NCBI GenBank assembly: GCA_963576475.1
Contig: OY754974.1
Span: 7,674,974-7,738,973, forward strand
DNA: 64,000 nucleotides
Source: Molanna angustata
Taxonomy: Eukaryota; Arthropoda; Insecta; Trichoptera; Molannidae
Direction: 5' to 3'
Positions 34,234-45,399 of the stretch are shown piece by piece. Position 1 is the stretch's first letter. Each line of letters opens with the position of its first letter. The translations under genes and the position numbers were made by a program. The notes below the pieces were generated by a model, which did not search any database, had not been told where the DNA came from, and worked only from the letters and a program-made list of their open reading frames with translations.

Positions 34234-34600
34234 GAGGCAAAATAACATCTAAATTAGTTCAGAAATGAGGGTTGTAGTGCAGGTTTTGACGCAATGGCAA
34301 AATAACCTCTAACATAGTTCAGAAATGAAGGTTGTAGTGCATGTTTAGACGGAATGGCACAATAACATATTACATATGTAGTTCAGAAATAAGGATTGTA
34401 GTGCATGTTTAGATAACATCTAACATAGATTAGAAATGAGGGTTGTAGTGCATGTTTAGACGGAATGGCACAATAACATATTACATATGTAGTTCAGAAA
34501 TAAGGATTGTAGTGCATGTTTAGATAACATCTAACATAGATTAGAAATGAGGATTGTAGTGCATGTTAAGGCGAAATGGCAAAATAACATCTAACATCTA
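34234..34600. repeat. Tandem array of ~60-bp units with 119-bp higher-order duplication
   Basis: The unit is TTCAGAAATGAGGGTTGTAG-TGCATGTTTAGACGGAATGG-CAAAATAACATCTAACATAG with variants. A pair of units (one with ACATATTACATATGTAG, one with AACATCTAACATAGATTAG) is repeated almost exactly, for example GGCACAATAACATATTACAT at 34356 and again about 119 bases later. The array ends at the retroelement tail at 34603. Confidence 0.85.
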
Positions 34601-34602
34601 CA

Positions 34603-34685
34603 TGCGTAGTCTTAGTGAGGTTGGGATAGTATTTATAAATGATTTTATAAGTGTCGAAATGATATAAATAAATAAATAAATAAAT
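34603..34685 (+). repeat. LINE/SINE 3' tail fragment
   Basis: GTAGTCTTAGTGAGGTTGGG-ATAGTATTTATAAATG followed by AAATAAATAAATAAATAAAT. It matches the minus-strand tail at 6635-6712. Confidence 0.65.
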
Positions 34686-34779
34686 GAATAGTTCATATAA
34701 CATGTGTCTTTTTTATTTAATCATCTATTTATCTTATGCGTAAATTTTAATTACGCTAACAATACTCCACTAAGTACCT

Positions 34780-34988
34780 AATAATAATAATAATAATATT
34801 AAACTTTTCCTTGTACCCTGCGTAAGTGGCGAGTTTATTGCCGTATGGCAATTTATTCCAACTAACCAGTGTTGCCAGCGCAGAGAAGCAATATTTGCGT
34901 GAGAAATAAAATTTCCTCTGCTGGGGATCGAACCCATGACGCCCGCATAGAACCCAAACGGCTTACCAACTGTGCCATGGCGGTCGGC
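34780..34988 (-). repeat. SINE-A, full length
   Basis: Minus strand: GCCGACCGCCATGGCACAGT-TGGTAAGCCGTTTGG (A box), CATGGGTTCGATCCCCAGC (B box), the body, then AATAAATTGCCATACGGCAA-TAAACTCGCCACTTACGCAG and a (TTA)n tail. One of three full-length copies. Confidence 0.9.
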
Positions 34989-35036
34989 TAATCATTTATT
35001 TCCGTATATTATATGATATTACAAAGACGTTGACAT

Positions 35037-35690
35037 TTTTTTTTTTTTTTTTATTTATTTCTATCCAAAAATATACAGTATATATGAGATACAAAATATC
35101 TTAAGATAATATAAGCTTATTCATACATAGTTAACATACAATGTAAATATAAGTTATCTCATTTCAATAAATATCAATTTACCACTTCACTGGTGCTTAC
35201 ATAGTTTAAGCCATATCTTTTTGTTTGTATCTTTGTTACTAGCCCCCTCACTAGGCATAGCCTGTGCTAAGGTGAGCTAGTTTTATGTTATTGTCTATTA
35301 CGTTGTTTATTTATAGATACATTTACATATTATATAAGTACATGTACATACATACACTACGCATTCAAACGTATGCATCTTTCCTTCTAAATACAATATT
35401 TCATATTGAGTCATGCACACACAACCAAAAATTGTGGAAATAAATTATTTGTTTCACTTTTTTTCAATTGTCTATTCTGTTGTTTGTAATAGTGCATTTA
35501 CATTTTATTTGGAAGAATTATTTCCTTAAGGATTTTTTCATCTATTTCATAAACCCATCTTAGTGATAGTTTTTTAAATTCTTTTGCATTACTAATGTTT
35601 TTAATATTTGTTAACATTGCACTAAAAGTTTTTATAACGGAATCATTATTATTTATCAAGTAAAAAAAATTATGGTCTTTTCAATTAAAA
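35037..35690 (-). pseudogene. Unclassified retroelement 3' end with a short terminal ORF
   Basis: The plus strand starts with T13 at 35040, i.e. a minus-strand poly(A). On the minus strand an open frame of about 55 codons (from about 35680 to 35505) includes FSAMLTNIKNISNAKEFKKL and RWVYEIDEKILKEIILPNKM, then stop. I do not recognise the family. The Lys-rich amphipathic ending would fit a retroelement or transposon protein. The 3' UTR contains GGCTATGCCTAGTGAGGGGG, similar to 33180-33300. Confidence 0.5.
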
Positions 35691-37759
35691 TGGAATTTTA
35701 CGTCGTAAACGCCATGACGAAGAAATACATATGTAGGTATTAAAAATGCAAAATATCTAATTATTTTGTATTGTTTAGAGAAAATCAAATTGTGGGTGAA
35801 AAAAAATGATTGAAGATCATTCCCCAGTTTCAAAAAAACTTCAAATATAGATCCTTTCTTTCTGTGTGACGTTTCGTTTCAAAATGTTATACTCATGTTT
35901 CCTCGCTAGTCTAACACATTGTCATGTTGTATTGGGTCCTGGAACATGGCCGGGCCGGGCGTGCAAAATCGTCCGATTAGTTTTGCATGATTCCGTTAAA
36001 GAAACTAAAGGAATGAATGGTTTCCTTTCAATATTTGGTATTTTAGTACGCGCCGCTGCTCCGCCATCAATTATTTATAATAATAATAACAACTATAATA
36101 AATTCTTAGGAAAATCAGCCTTCAGATATCAGCTGCCATGAGCAAAACGAATCACTTGATACGAGTGACTTTATTTTTTTTTCTCCTTCCTTGTATTCCA
36201 TCAGAGCACATGGCATAAACGACATGGACATGAATGATGGATTTGAAGACAGAGAAGTTAGTTGTTAAACAAAGATAAGATTAAAAGAATTCTGATTGAT
36301 ATACAAATATGAAATTCGTTCCGTTGTTTTATAACAAGTCTGAAGCGTTTCAACAAATTAGTATAATCAAATTGATATTATGAATTTAAATAAAGCTTTT
36401 GCACAATTTCATAAAAAAATATTTGACTATATATTTAAACTTAAATTCTTATTGAACCAATTCAATCTAAAACATCTCCAAATTAAGAAACATTACAATA
36501 TTAGTAATAGGAATAATAAATATTTTACTCTGTAGAAAAAGAGATTTATGAATGAATGTGTACTTCAAAATCTTAAAATCTGCCAAAAAGCATCAATTTT
36601 CTATGTATTAAAAAAGGTAGTACCTATCCCATAGCTAAAAGCTCAAAAATATAATATATATTATATAAAAAAATATCCCGTATTATACATAAAATCATAA
36701 CAAATAACTCCAGTTTATGATAGATCATATCTAAAAACATCAGATTATGATAGATCATATCAAAAAAGCACCAGTATTTACCTATACTGAGACAATACTA
36801 CATTAGTAGTAGAAACAAGTAAAATAGATCTTATCAAATCAACACATCATTCAGACAGATCATATCAATAATCACTGTTTAATGATAGATAAACAAATAT
36901 ATCAGAACGTATAAAAAAATTACCAATTATAGAATTGTATATACTTAATAGTTTAAACTCATACTTTCAAAGTTCCGTTAAGAGAAATCATAATTTATTT
37001 ATTTATCTATTTACGTCATTAATTTCCTTTGGCTAATTACGTAAAATAAGATATACACACATTGATAAACAAAATCGTGGAAATATTAAAATATTTATAT
37101 ACATACCTACTTAAAATACAAACTATTTAATTAAACAAAAAAATAATATAAAAAAGCATGTGAAGAAAGCAAAAAGTAAATCATTTTAATAGATTGATTT
37201 CTATTGCAAAACCAAGGAAGGTAATAACATATACCTATGTTTCAAATAATTTTGTTAATAAATAGTTATTATAAATACCCATCAAAATTATTCGAGAAGC
37301 TCTTCATGAGAAGTTGATAAAGTTATCAAACATACATATAATAATATTGAAAATTTCCATACAAAGGTTTTCGTTTCGTATTGATTTTCCCTGTAGAATA
37401 AAATTGTTATACCTACAACTGGCGATGGGTTTACGTCAATATTATATTTTATTTCGTTATTTTACTTATTTAAATATCATTTCCCTGAAATATCATTAAA
37501 ATGAAATGTCGAGTGTAGTGAAAAGTGAGCCCATGTTTGGTCCTGAAAACAATTCAAATTTTAAACTATTAAATAATTCAGATCAAATGCTGAATATTTT
37601 AAATGTTGTTTGATGGTTTCTATCTGTAATAAAAAAAATATCAAACTAAATCTTTTCAATGTTAAACAATATTTTTAATAGCCTTCTGAACCCAACATTA
37701 AGATATCAACTGCATTGAGAGTGTATTACTTAGGTATTGGCTTATGTAATACTAGACAT
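35691..37759. other. AT-rich intergenic DNA, with clustered GATAGATC words at 36718-36895
   Basis: Four to five copies of ATGATAGATCATATC or close variants occur within 180 bases. A GC-richer 91-codon frame at 35866-36141 has no recognisable motif. A TTTA run at 36993 may begin a minus-strand retroelement tail. Confidence 0.4.
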
Positions 37760-37978
37760 ACATACAGACAAATTTTCTACTCCGACATCTGAGTTAATCC
37801 ATATATAAAGAACATATTATATGCTGCGAAGCTTCTAAATTGGTGTTTTTTGACTTCAAAGTTGGAAATACCGTGAAAAATATAGACCCTGCATACAAAA
37901 CTCGCGTATCTTGGCTTGATGCTTTGTCGATATGTTAAGAGAAATAAATTCTCTTGAACAAATCGACAGTTGGATTAG
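37760..37978 (-). repeat. M6 fragment, reversed
   Basis: Holds ATTTTCTACTCCGACATCTG, GCTGCGAAGCTTCTAAATTG, CGCGTATCTTGGCTTGATGC and the terminal hairpin ending AATCGACAGTTGGAT. This is the reverse complement of the first ~220 bases of M6 copy 1. Confidence 0.8.
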
Positions 37979-39185
37979 CAAATAAATTAACTTTAAAAAT
38001 GGAATATTAACCTTCAATTATTTATTTCTTTTCCTCATTGCTGTGCATTTAAGTCGTATTTTTTTTTTATTTGTGCCACTGTGGTTTTAAAAAGGAATAT
38101 TTTTCGTATTCTGAATTAATTTAGCTTCACGCTTGGATTAATTGTATGAAATAGTCTTATGACAATTTATCTGGCTGTACTTATTTATACAAAAATGAAA
38201 TGAATAATGTAAGACTAAAGATAGTGTAACGATGACCAACCTGACCATTTTCTTGTGTAATCTCATCACTACTATCAATGTAGATATGGCAACTTACCGG
38301 AGTAATTGGATAATAAAACAAAATAAAGAAATTATTATCCAAGACGTGAAATCATCTGGAAATGTTGAAAATACCAAAAATATACCAACAGTCGTGCGTA
38401 AAAAGGTATCTCCGATGAATAATTTATCAACATTTTGTAGAAGAAATGATGAAAAATATATATCGACGAAATTTTCAGTCTGTTTGCGAAATAAACATTG
38501 ATTTCCTCGGCAAAAGGTCAACACAAATATATTATTATCTATAAACCGGGCAAGCGAATTACAACCTTATTGTGAGATGCTCATTCAAGTATTAAAAGCC
38601 TATTCGATATGTCCTTTTCAGTCGCACGGATCGCATATGTGCAAAATCTATCACCATCTTTCACATAACTTTGTTAATTAAATCGAGATATAATACCGCT
38701 TGTTTTCATCATATGCTTGTATTAATCACTATTCCTTTTTTGAATTGTCAAATCATGGGCCCACGTTAGTAAGAGCCCGTGACGCAAGTCCGAACCACCT
38801 TTCACCTGTACTCAAGTACCTACCTATACTAAAATCCCATACAAAAATTGTACTGTACATATTAATTATACTAAAATAACGTCCCATACAAAAAATGTAA
38901 TTAAATACCGTCCCTTCGAAAAACTTGTGGAACACATATACACGAACTTTTTCACTTTTTTCCCTTTTATCCTATGACCATTAACTTTTGCAGAGATATT
39001 GACTGGTTCAATAGAAAATACACCTCATTTATTTGATCAAAAATGAACGTCTAGAAATCCAGTATATTTTACTTTAAGTTCAAACCAATATTTCAAAAGT
39101 AGGTACCGCAAAGTCGATTAATACTTTAATGCGAAAAGTATCAAAATACAAACGTTTTAAATGTTGTACTGAATTAACTATGTGA
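37979..39185. other. AT-rich intergenic DNA with an 89-codon plus frame
   Basis: The frame at 38232-38501 starts MTNLTIFLCNLITTINVDMA and continues with a mixed, non-repetitive composition. It has no recognisable domain and no visible splice or promoter context, so I do not call it a gene. Confidence 0.3.
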
Positions 39186-39310
39186 GTTTGCTTTTCCCGA
39201 CACAGGACATTCCTATAATAACCATAATAATAGTAATAAAATTCTTTAATATTTTTTTTTCATATAACTTGGCGGACTTATTGTCCGTGGGAAATTTCAA
39301 CCAGTTAACC
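39186..39310. repeat. Decayed retroelement tails
   Basis: 39189-39212 repeats the TTGCTTTTCCCGACACAGGA word of 12493-12595. 39243-39310 on the minus strand reads GGTTAACTGGTTGAAATTTC-CCACGGACAATAAGTCCGCC, a weakened version of the shared hairpin tail. Confidence 0.55.
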
Positions 39311-39827
39311 AAACCTATTGGGAGAGGCTAACGTTACTTTCTTTTGTATTTTGTTTTTTAAAACTTTTGAGAATGCATCAACTATCAAAGTTATAATAAT
39401 TAATAAAATGCAAAAAGTAAATCATAATAACAAATCTAAAAATATTATGGAAATATCATTCAATATATTATGTGATGAATTGGGTAAAATTATTTTTATC
39501 AAGTTCTACTCATTTGTAAATGCTTTTTTTATTAATTTGTAAATGCTTTTTGACATCAAATTCAATATCCATTACCATGCACCAAGGTTTGAATACCAAT
39601 GAATATACAGATTTTTATGACGATTTCAGAATTGCTCTGTGAGATAATTGACATTTAAAATCTCTCAGATGTGCCATATGTTCTCGAATACTTGCAAAAG
39701 AACTTGTCTTTATAGTATTTATTTATTACACTTTCTTTCTTTTCTTTTTCGTGTCCAGCTAAGCTCTACCACTTCAATAAGCAGCGACTGACATCACGTT
39801 GTTATTTGTCATAATCAGATCCCTCAC

Positions 39828-40078
39828 ATCATCAAGTGGCTGTCATCCTGGGTTTCGCCGCATTCGCATCGGATGCCATCTGATGCAGACAGGTACCCCC
39901 ACCTTTGCAGGTTTTTTTTTTCATCTGGTGACACCGACCCTGAGTCTATTGAGGGTCTTCCATTTAGCGTATGGTAATTGCTCTCCAACTCCAATATTCT
40001 CAATTGTTTCCATCCATGGTGCAGCTCCAGAGACCAGTCGCCAGAGTTCTTCTCTACGCTGTTGAGAGGACTCAACAG
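39828..40078 (-). pseudogene. LINE fragment, post-RT Cys/His region, frameshifted
   Basis: Translating down the minus strand from 40078, one frame gives QRREELWRLVSGAAPWMETI and PYAKWKTLNRLRVGVTR. After an A10 homopolymer (39910-39919 on the plus strand) the next frame gives NLQRWGYLSASDGIRCECGE and DSHLMM. Together these resemble the W..LNRLR.G..R.....L..WG....C.CG....H region that follows the RT domain in several insect non-LTR elements. The break at the homopolymer inactivates it. The final Cys of the motif is lost at the stop near 39828. No 3' tail identified. Confidence 0.7.
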
Positions 40079-40519
40079 AGGATGTTTATTACACTCACAT
40101 GAAACCCCAATAATCAACTACTTATACCAAAAAAACATTAAGTATTAATTTGGTTTATACGCACACTGCAATGTCTGCACACGTCTGCAATGGTGTATTT
40201 TGGTTTTATACATACCGAGTAGGTATTTGATTCCAATTTGTTCGGGAAAGGCGTAGACACGGGAAAGAGTTCCGATCCCTTTTTTGTAGATCAAAAGCAG
40301 AATGTCTTCAGTAAAACGCTAAACAAAACATTCGTTTCGTCAGATCAAAGGACTCGCCAGATCGGAGGACGTTCACAGTGTTCCTTGCTAGTTTTTATCA
40401 CATACCTAATACCTATAGTCACGCACTCTCTGCCTTTCAAAATTAATATTATCGCAGGATTTTTCCTTCTACTCGCAGACGTGGCATAAAATCGGACTTC
40501 GACCGAATAATGTGTAATA

Positions 40520-41075
40520 ATTTCAAATCGTGCTTTTCTATACAAAATGTTTTTTATCACTCATGCTTTTCTATTGATTTCATGCTTTTCTAAACAAAAT
40601 GTTTTTTTTTATTATCTACTCATGCTTTTCTATACAAATCGTGCTTTTCTATAAAAATTTTTTTTACTACTCATTTCTATATAAAATGTTTTTTATTACT
40701 CATGCTTTTCTATACAAATCGTGCATTTCTATACAAAATGTTTTTATTGCTCATGTTTTTCTTTACAAAATGTTTTTTACTACTCATTTCTATACAAAAA
40801 AAAATTTATTACTCTTGCTTTTCTACACAAAATGTTTTTTTACTACTCATTTCTATACAAAATGTTTATTATTACTCATGCTTTTCTATACAAATCGTGC
40901 TTTGCTATACAAAATGTTTTTTATTACTTATTTCTATACAAAATGTTTTTTACTACTCATGCTTTTCTTTACAAAATGTTATTTACTACTGGTTTCTATA
41001 CAAAATATTTTTTTTATTACTCATGCTCTTCTGTACAAATCGTGCTTTTCTATACAAAATGTTTTTTTATTTCGC
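40520..41075. repeat. AT-rich minisatellite, open in three forward frames
   Basis: Variants of TTCTATACAAAATGTTTTTT-ATTACTCATGCTT and a shorter TTCTATACAAATCGTGC unit alternate about 20 times. Because the units contain few stops, all three forward frames are open for 127-189 codons with YTKCFFYYSF-like peptides. These are artefacts of the repeat rather than genes. Confidence 0.9.
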
Positions 41076-41244
41076 ATGGTTTTGAAAGTTTTTTTTCCTG
41101 CTTTCCATAATATATTACAGAAATTATATTACATTCATGCACTGACTAGACTTAAAAATAAAAATTAGTATATTTTTAGATTTTATTATATTTCTACATT
41201 GATAAATAAAATGAAAAAATCATGATTTCGACCACAAATTATTA

Positions 41245-41292
41245 TTTCAATTTGAGAGCACTGACGAGTTTATTGAATATCAATCTCTTCCA
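41245..41292 (-). repeat. Hairpin-tail remnant with changed stem
   Basis: Minus strand: TATAGGTTGGAAGAGATTGA-TATTCAATAAACTCGTCAG. The stem here is TTGA/TCAA instead of TTGCC/GGCAA, while the flanking GGTTGGAAGA and TAAACTCG are unchanged. Confidence 0.6.
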
Positions 41293-42521
41293 ACCTATAC
41301 CAGTAATGCCTAAAGTAAGTAAATATGGTAGGTACAATATAATTATTATGTAAAAAAAAAAATGAAATGGAAATGAACCTAATTGAAAGATAATTATATA
41401 AATATTTGTAATTATTTCTTAAAATTGAAATGTGTTATCATGGGAATGGCATGTTTGATAAGTTCTGCAGGTCTAAGAGATATGCCGTTCTTTCAATTTC
41501 GTTTCTTTTTCAAGGTTCTTATATTTTTAATACAAATATTCATCCACTCATTATTATAATTATATTTTTTTTTAATTATTCTAACTCTGGGTTATGAAGT
41601 GATTATAGTGTAGAGAAATTAAATTATTGTTACGATGTTGACGTTTCTTAAATCATCAAATAAGAATGTTTATCCTTAATTATGTAAGTTTTATGATTCA
41701 GTTATAACTAAGTAATATGTTTCAGTTGGAAAATATTATAACCTCATTCAAATTTTGTGCCTCATCGTAAATAATTTCAATTTTCTCAATGAAAGCAACT
41801 TACCTCCAAGCGATGGTATAAAATTTACATTATTTCTATTAAAACATATCTCAACTTTCTATTATAACATCAACTTGTATCAACAACATTAAAAAAACAT
41901 TTAAAAATTAAACTATTCAATGGAAGTTTTAATATTAATAACATCGTATCGCTCTGAATAAAATATTGTCGATAAAATATTATTCATATTAAAATATTTG
42001 CAAATTTTTCGCCGTTCCAGTTTATATTAAAAAATTCAAAACACATCGCTCATAGGCTACATTCCGGAATACCGACATGTACAGCTTTATGAAAACCCCA
42101 GTATTTTTTGACGCTCGCACTATTCAAAGAATTCCCATACTGTCGGAGGGAAGGGGTATGAGGTAGGTACTGCTCCCGTTACAGGCGATCCTAGCACTTA
42201 AAGCTCCTGTCTACGGACAGCACAATACCAGAAGACACAAGACTTTAATATTGGCCATGATAAATCATGACCCTAAGCAATATACCACCTCCCCATCTCC
42301 GCACTCGCACACGGCAGAGAGACTCCAACATCCGATCGTATGAAATTTCAACACAAAGCGCTGCAAAACGTTACCTCGACAATTTTCTGCCCCCCTGATA
42401 CCTTCAGACATTTTATGCATAATCTTGTCTGCAAACTAAAAAGGCAGTTTAACCGTCTAATAATTCAAAATATGGCGGATATAAAACAGATTATTTTGTA
42501 CGTGCATAAAATATATTCAGA
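41293..42521. other. AT-rich intergenic DNA, nothing recognised
   Basis: Positions 42120-42420 are GC-richer with many CACGG and GCACTCG words but no interpretable frame. Confidence 0.4.
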
Positions 42522-42698
42522 GGGTCGATGGCAGAGCGGTTAGCACACTGGGCTAGCAATCCATTGGTGGCGAGTTCGAAGTCTGCCTCGACCGATTTCA
42601 TTCACCTTAGCAAAAGTATTTATGCTTTATTTAGGGAATGTAGGAAGATGTATATGTACTTGTTTAACGAGGACATATTCATTTAAAAAATAAAAATG
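42522..42698 (+). repeat. SINE-C copy
   Basis: GGGTCGATGGCAGAGCGGTT-AGCACACTGGG (A box TGGCAGAGCGG), CGAGTTCGAAGTC (B box, one change from CGAGTTCGAATCC), body GTATTTATGCTTTATTTAGG, GTATATGTACTTGTTTAACG and an A-rich tail. Confidence 0.9.
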
Positions 42699-42817
42699 AT
42701 AATGGATTTTCCTTATTATTAATAGATTCAAGTAAAAAATCTTCAAATGCTACTGACATAACGATGTCTATCTGTTTTGATGTTAAAAACAAATACAGAC
42801 AAATGATGATCTTTTTA

Positions 42818-42966
42818 CATTTTGCAGATGTAATAATTTCAAGATGAGTAAGAAGGCCACGGCCGATTGCTGAGGGCACGGTTTGAACTGGAGGACTGCT
42901 GCTCAAGATAGGAGAGGATGGCGAGAAATCTTGGAGGCAGTCAGGATCCACCAATGACATTTTGTA
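42818..42966 (-). other. Coding-like fragment of unknown identity
   Basis: From an ATG at 42961 (AAAATGTCA, acceptable insect context) the minus strand encodes SLVDPDCLQDFSPSSPILSS, then SPPVQTVPSAIGRGLLTHLE. The stretch uses G/C at third positions more than its surroundings and has a Ser/Pro-rich, then hydrophobic/GRG composition typical of real protein. The frame continues as AT-rich, chance-like sequence after about 42830. It could be an isolated exon, a processed fragment or part of a transposase N-terminus. I could not find a convincing donor site or a second exon. Confidence 0.3.
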
Positions 42967-43166
42967 TATGGACACGTTATATGCGAACAAAACCCTCTCT
43001 AGAAATGAAACAGTTTAACGAATACTTACATTGTCACCGAGAAAGAGGACACACGATAGAATACATTAAGTGAGAAAGAGACAATAATAGACGCACACTG
43101 CAGACATATTTTCTCTTTTACTCCATTGCAATCACATTATAACAAATTGCATTTAAAACACATGAG

Positions 43167-43690
43167 ATCCAACTGTCAATGGCGATAGTATGTATAGTTG
43201 AAGAATACGTACCAAACTATAAACACTTAAACACCAGTCGATAGAAGGACAGCGCTTCCGAAACATGTCGCGAAGTGACTCAAAAAACAAGTGGTTTATA
43301 GCTAATTAATAATTCAAAAATGACTTAAACACCAATTTATAAACATTTTAAGATATTTTGCTTTCTATATAAAACATGTGAGTATGTATGTATGTCAGGA
43401 TAGAATAGTATGGAGGTCAGTCTTTTTTCCTACCTGGAATATGAAGACAGCATGATGGTATCAGCATGTATGTATGTTTGGAGATTAAGTACCAAACTAT
43501 TGAGTCCACGTAGATATTCTGTAGAGTATGTGTACTGCCTTACAAATTGTATGAAATGATGTCGTCATTAAATTCAATTTTTATAAAAATTGTTACGAAA
43601 AGTTTGAGATGTACTACTACGATGTTCATATTTTTTTTAGAAAATTAAATTATCTAGTTAAAGGGCGTTTTGGCTTTTATCAATAATTTA
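43167..43690 (-). repeat. M6 fragment, reversed, with a nested insertion
   Basis: Begins ATCCAACTGTCAATGGCGAT and is collinear with the reversed right half of M6 copies 1 and 2 (TATGGAGGTCAGTC, AGCATGATGGTA, AATTCAATTTTTATAAAAAT, AAATTAAATTATCTAGTT). It is interrupted by 86 foreign bases at 43237-43322. Confidence 0.85.
43237..43322 (+). repeat. 86-bp insertion with 12-bp target duplication
   Basis: ACTTAAACACCA occurs immediately before (43225-43236) and after (43323-43334). The uninterrupted M6 copies have only one equivalent. The insert contains GGACAGCGCTTCCGAAACAT-GTCGCGAAGTGACTC and ends AATAATTCAAAAATG. It resembles a very short 5'-truncated retroelement 3' end, but has no clean poly(A). 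Confidence 0.8.
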
Positions 43691-43792
43691 AAAACTTTGG
43701 AATTGATTTGTTCATTGTTATGATTTATATTTGCATCAAGTTTTCATCGTTTGAAATATGGAAGTCTTGAGTAATTTACCTACTTAAATTAC

Positions 43793-44213
43793 TAATGGTG
43801 ACTTTCACCAACGCCCCCTAACTCATAGGTGCTACCTAAGAATTTTTATGTAGTACCTAACGTGAATTTTCGTTTCACCACCTACATAAGTGTTACCTAA
43901 GACGCTAATGGTGACTTTCACCAACGCCCCCTAACTATTAGGTGCTACCTAAGAATTCTTATGTAGTACCTAACGTGAATTTTCGTTTCACCACCTACAT
44001 AAGAGTTACCTAAGACAAAGACTGATGAAAAACAAATTATACTTTAGGGGCTACCTAAGCTTAGGTGATACTCAGCTATGTGACAGTTTAGGTAACGTTG
44101 GTGAAAGTCACCATTAGACTGGTGAAAAACAAACGATATGCTAGGGGCTACCTAAGCTTAGGGGTTACTCAGCTGTGTGACAGTTTAGGTAACGTTGGTG
44201 AAAGTCACCATAA
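43793..44213. mobile_element. M4 derivative with both arms duplicated
   Basis: Two successive ~113-base left units (43793-43905 and 43906-44017) each start AATGGTGACTTTCACCAACG and continue through CTACCTAAGAATT.TTATGTA. Two successive ~97-base right units (44020-44116 and 44117-44213) each end AACGTTGGTGAAAGTCACCA. The left unit equals the reversed right end of M4 at 13211-13983, and the right unit equals the reversed left end. The whole is thus an M4 with its interior deleted and each terminus present twice. Confidence 0.85.
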
Positions 44214-45399
44214 GACTTGGTCCTTATAAGGAGAAGTGATCATCTTGCGAAAGATATATCTTTGTGGAACCAAAATCATTCATTTGATAAAACATTATAA
44301 GAAATGTTTTATTTGGGAACTATTTTAAAGTATGGTTATTTGTTCCTGTTCATATGCAGAACATCAAAAAAAAATGTAAGAATTTCTAAACGTATGAAAT
44401 GATGAATTTATCGAGTAAAAAATGCGGTGTTCAGTTAGTTCTCTTTTCCCTCATAGCATGACTTAGTTGGTGATTAGTATGAGTAAAAATTAATTCTTAA
44501 ATACATACGTACTACATTTATCTACTATATCATGAAACTCTTTAGAATAGGCTGGCAAATCTATTTTAGATTGATCCGACCATATGCAAATAATAATTTG
44601 ATATTGAATAATGTTTGACGCGTGTTTGAAAAAGTCTAACAATAAATCATACCTAAAATATTTCGGGTTTGCATATTATACCTTGTGACACGTGCAAGGA
44701 GGAGGTTCTTACCTACTACAGATGCAGAAAAACTAAGAAGGGCCTTAGCTAAAAAATATTATTATTATTTTGAAACGATCGGAAAAGTTAGGGAAATCTT
44801 CAAAGCTAAACTGAAAACCTAAAGGAGTTAAATACAATTTTTATGTGTATATACTTTGCAACAGCAGACACTATGTAAAACATGAAAAATTCATTAAATG
44901 ATTGTCATGTTTTTTTTAAATAATTGAACAAAACAAATGCTGCATAGATAAGATGTTAATTAGACTGTTTTATTTTATTTTTATTGGATACAACAGCTCG
45001 GTACATAATTTAACAATTTCATTACAATATTTGTAGGTATGGCCTTTTTTTTTTCATTGTTTATTTGGGATTTTTTTTTTCTATTTGTAATCTGCATTTT
45101 TACATCACTTTTTACCAGGGGCGAGCCTAGAACCTTTGAACTAGGCAAACCTTGAGAGAAAATAGGGAAATATCAAAAATTTTATGTTTTTTAGCGTTGT
45201 TGTTTCAGTGGCCATTTAAATATTTTTAAAATGTCATGCCAAAATAACATTTTAAATTGTATCTACATACAGTTCAATTTTTAATCTTGTAGGTAGTATG
45301 GTTGCTATAAACAAATAAATTACTATTAGTTCTTGAATTTCTTAACATAATATTCATAGGCAAGCCAAGATTTTCGGCTTCTATAAGCAATGCCGCTAC
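44214..45399. other. AT-rich DNA with a small basic frame at 44648-44821
   Basis: The plus frame ending at 44821 reads RARRRFLPTTDAEKLRRALA, then KKYYYYFETIGKVREIFKAK. It has no ATG at a sensible place and no identified relative. It might be a terminal transposon peptide. A TTTTATTTTTATTGG stretch at 44970 may be a minus-strand retroelement tail. Confidence 0.3.

Noticed and set aside
34234..34600. CRISPR array
   Set aside because: The units are ~60 bases with no alternation of conserved repeat and unique spacer, and the DNA is from an animal. It is an ordinary tandem repeat.
40599..41168. 189-codon Phe/Tyr/Leu-rich membrane protein
   Set aside because: It arises from an AT-rich tandem array, and the other two forward frames are equally open.
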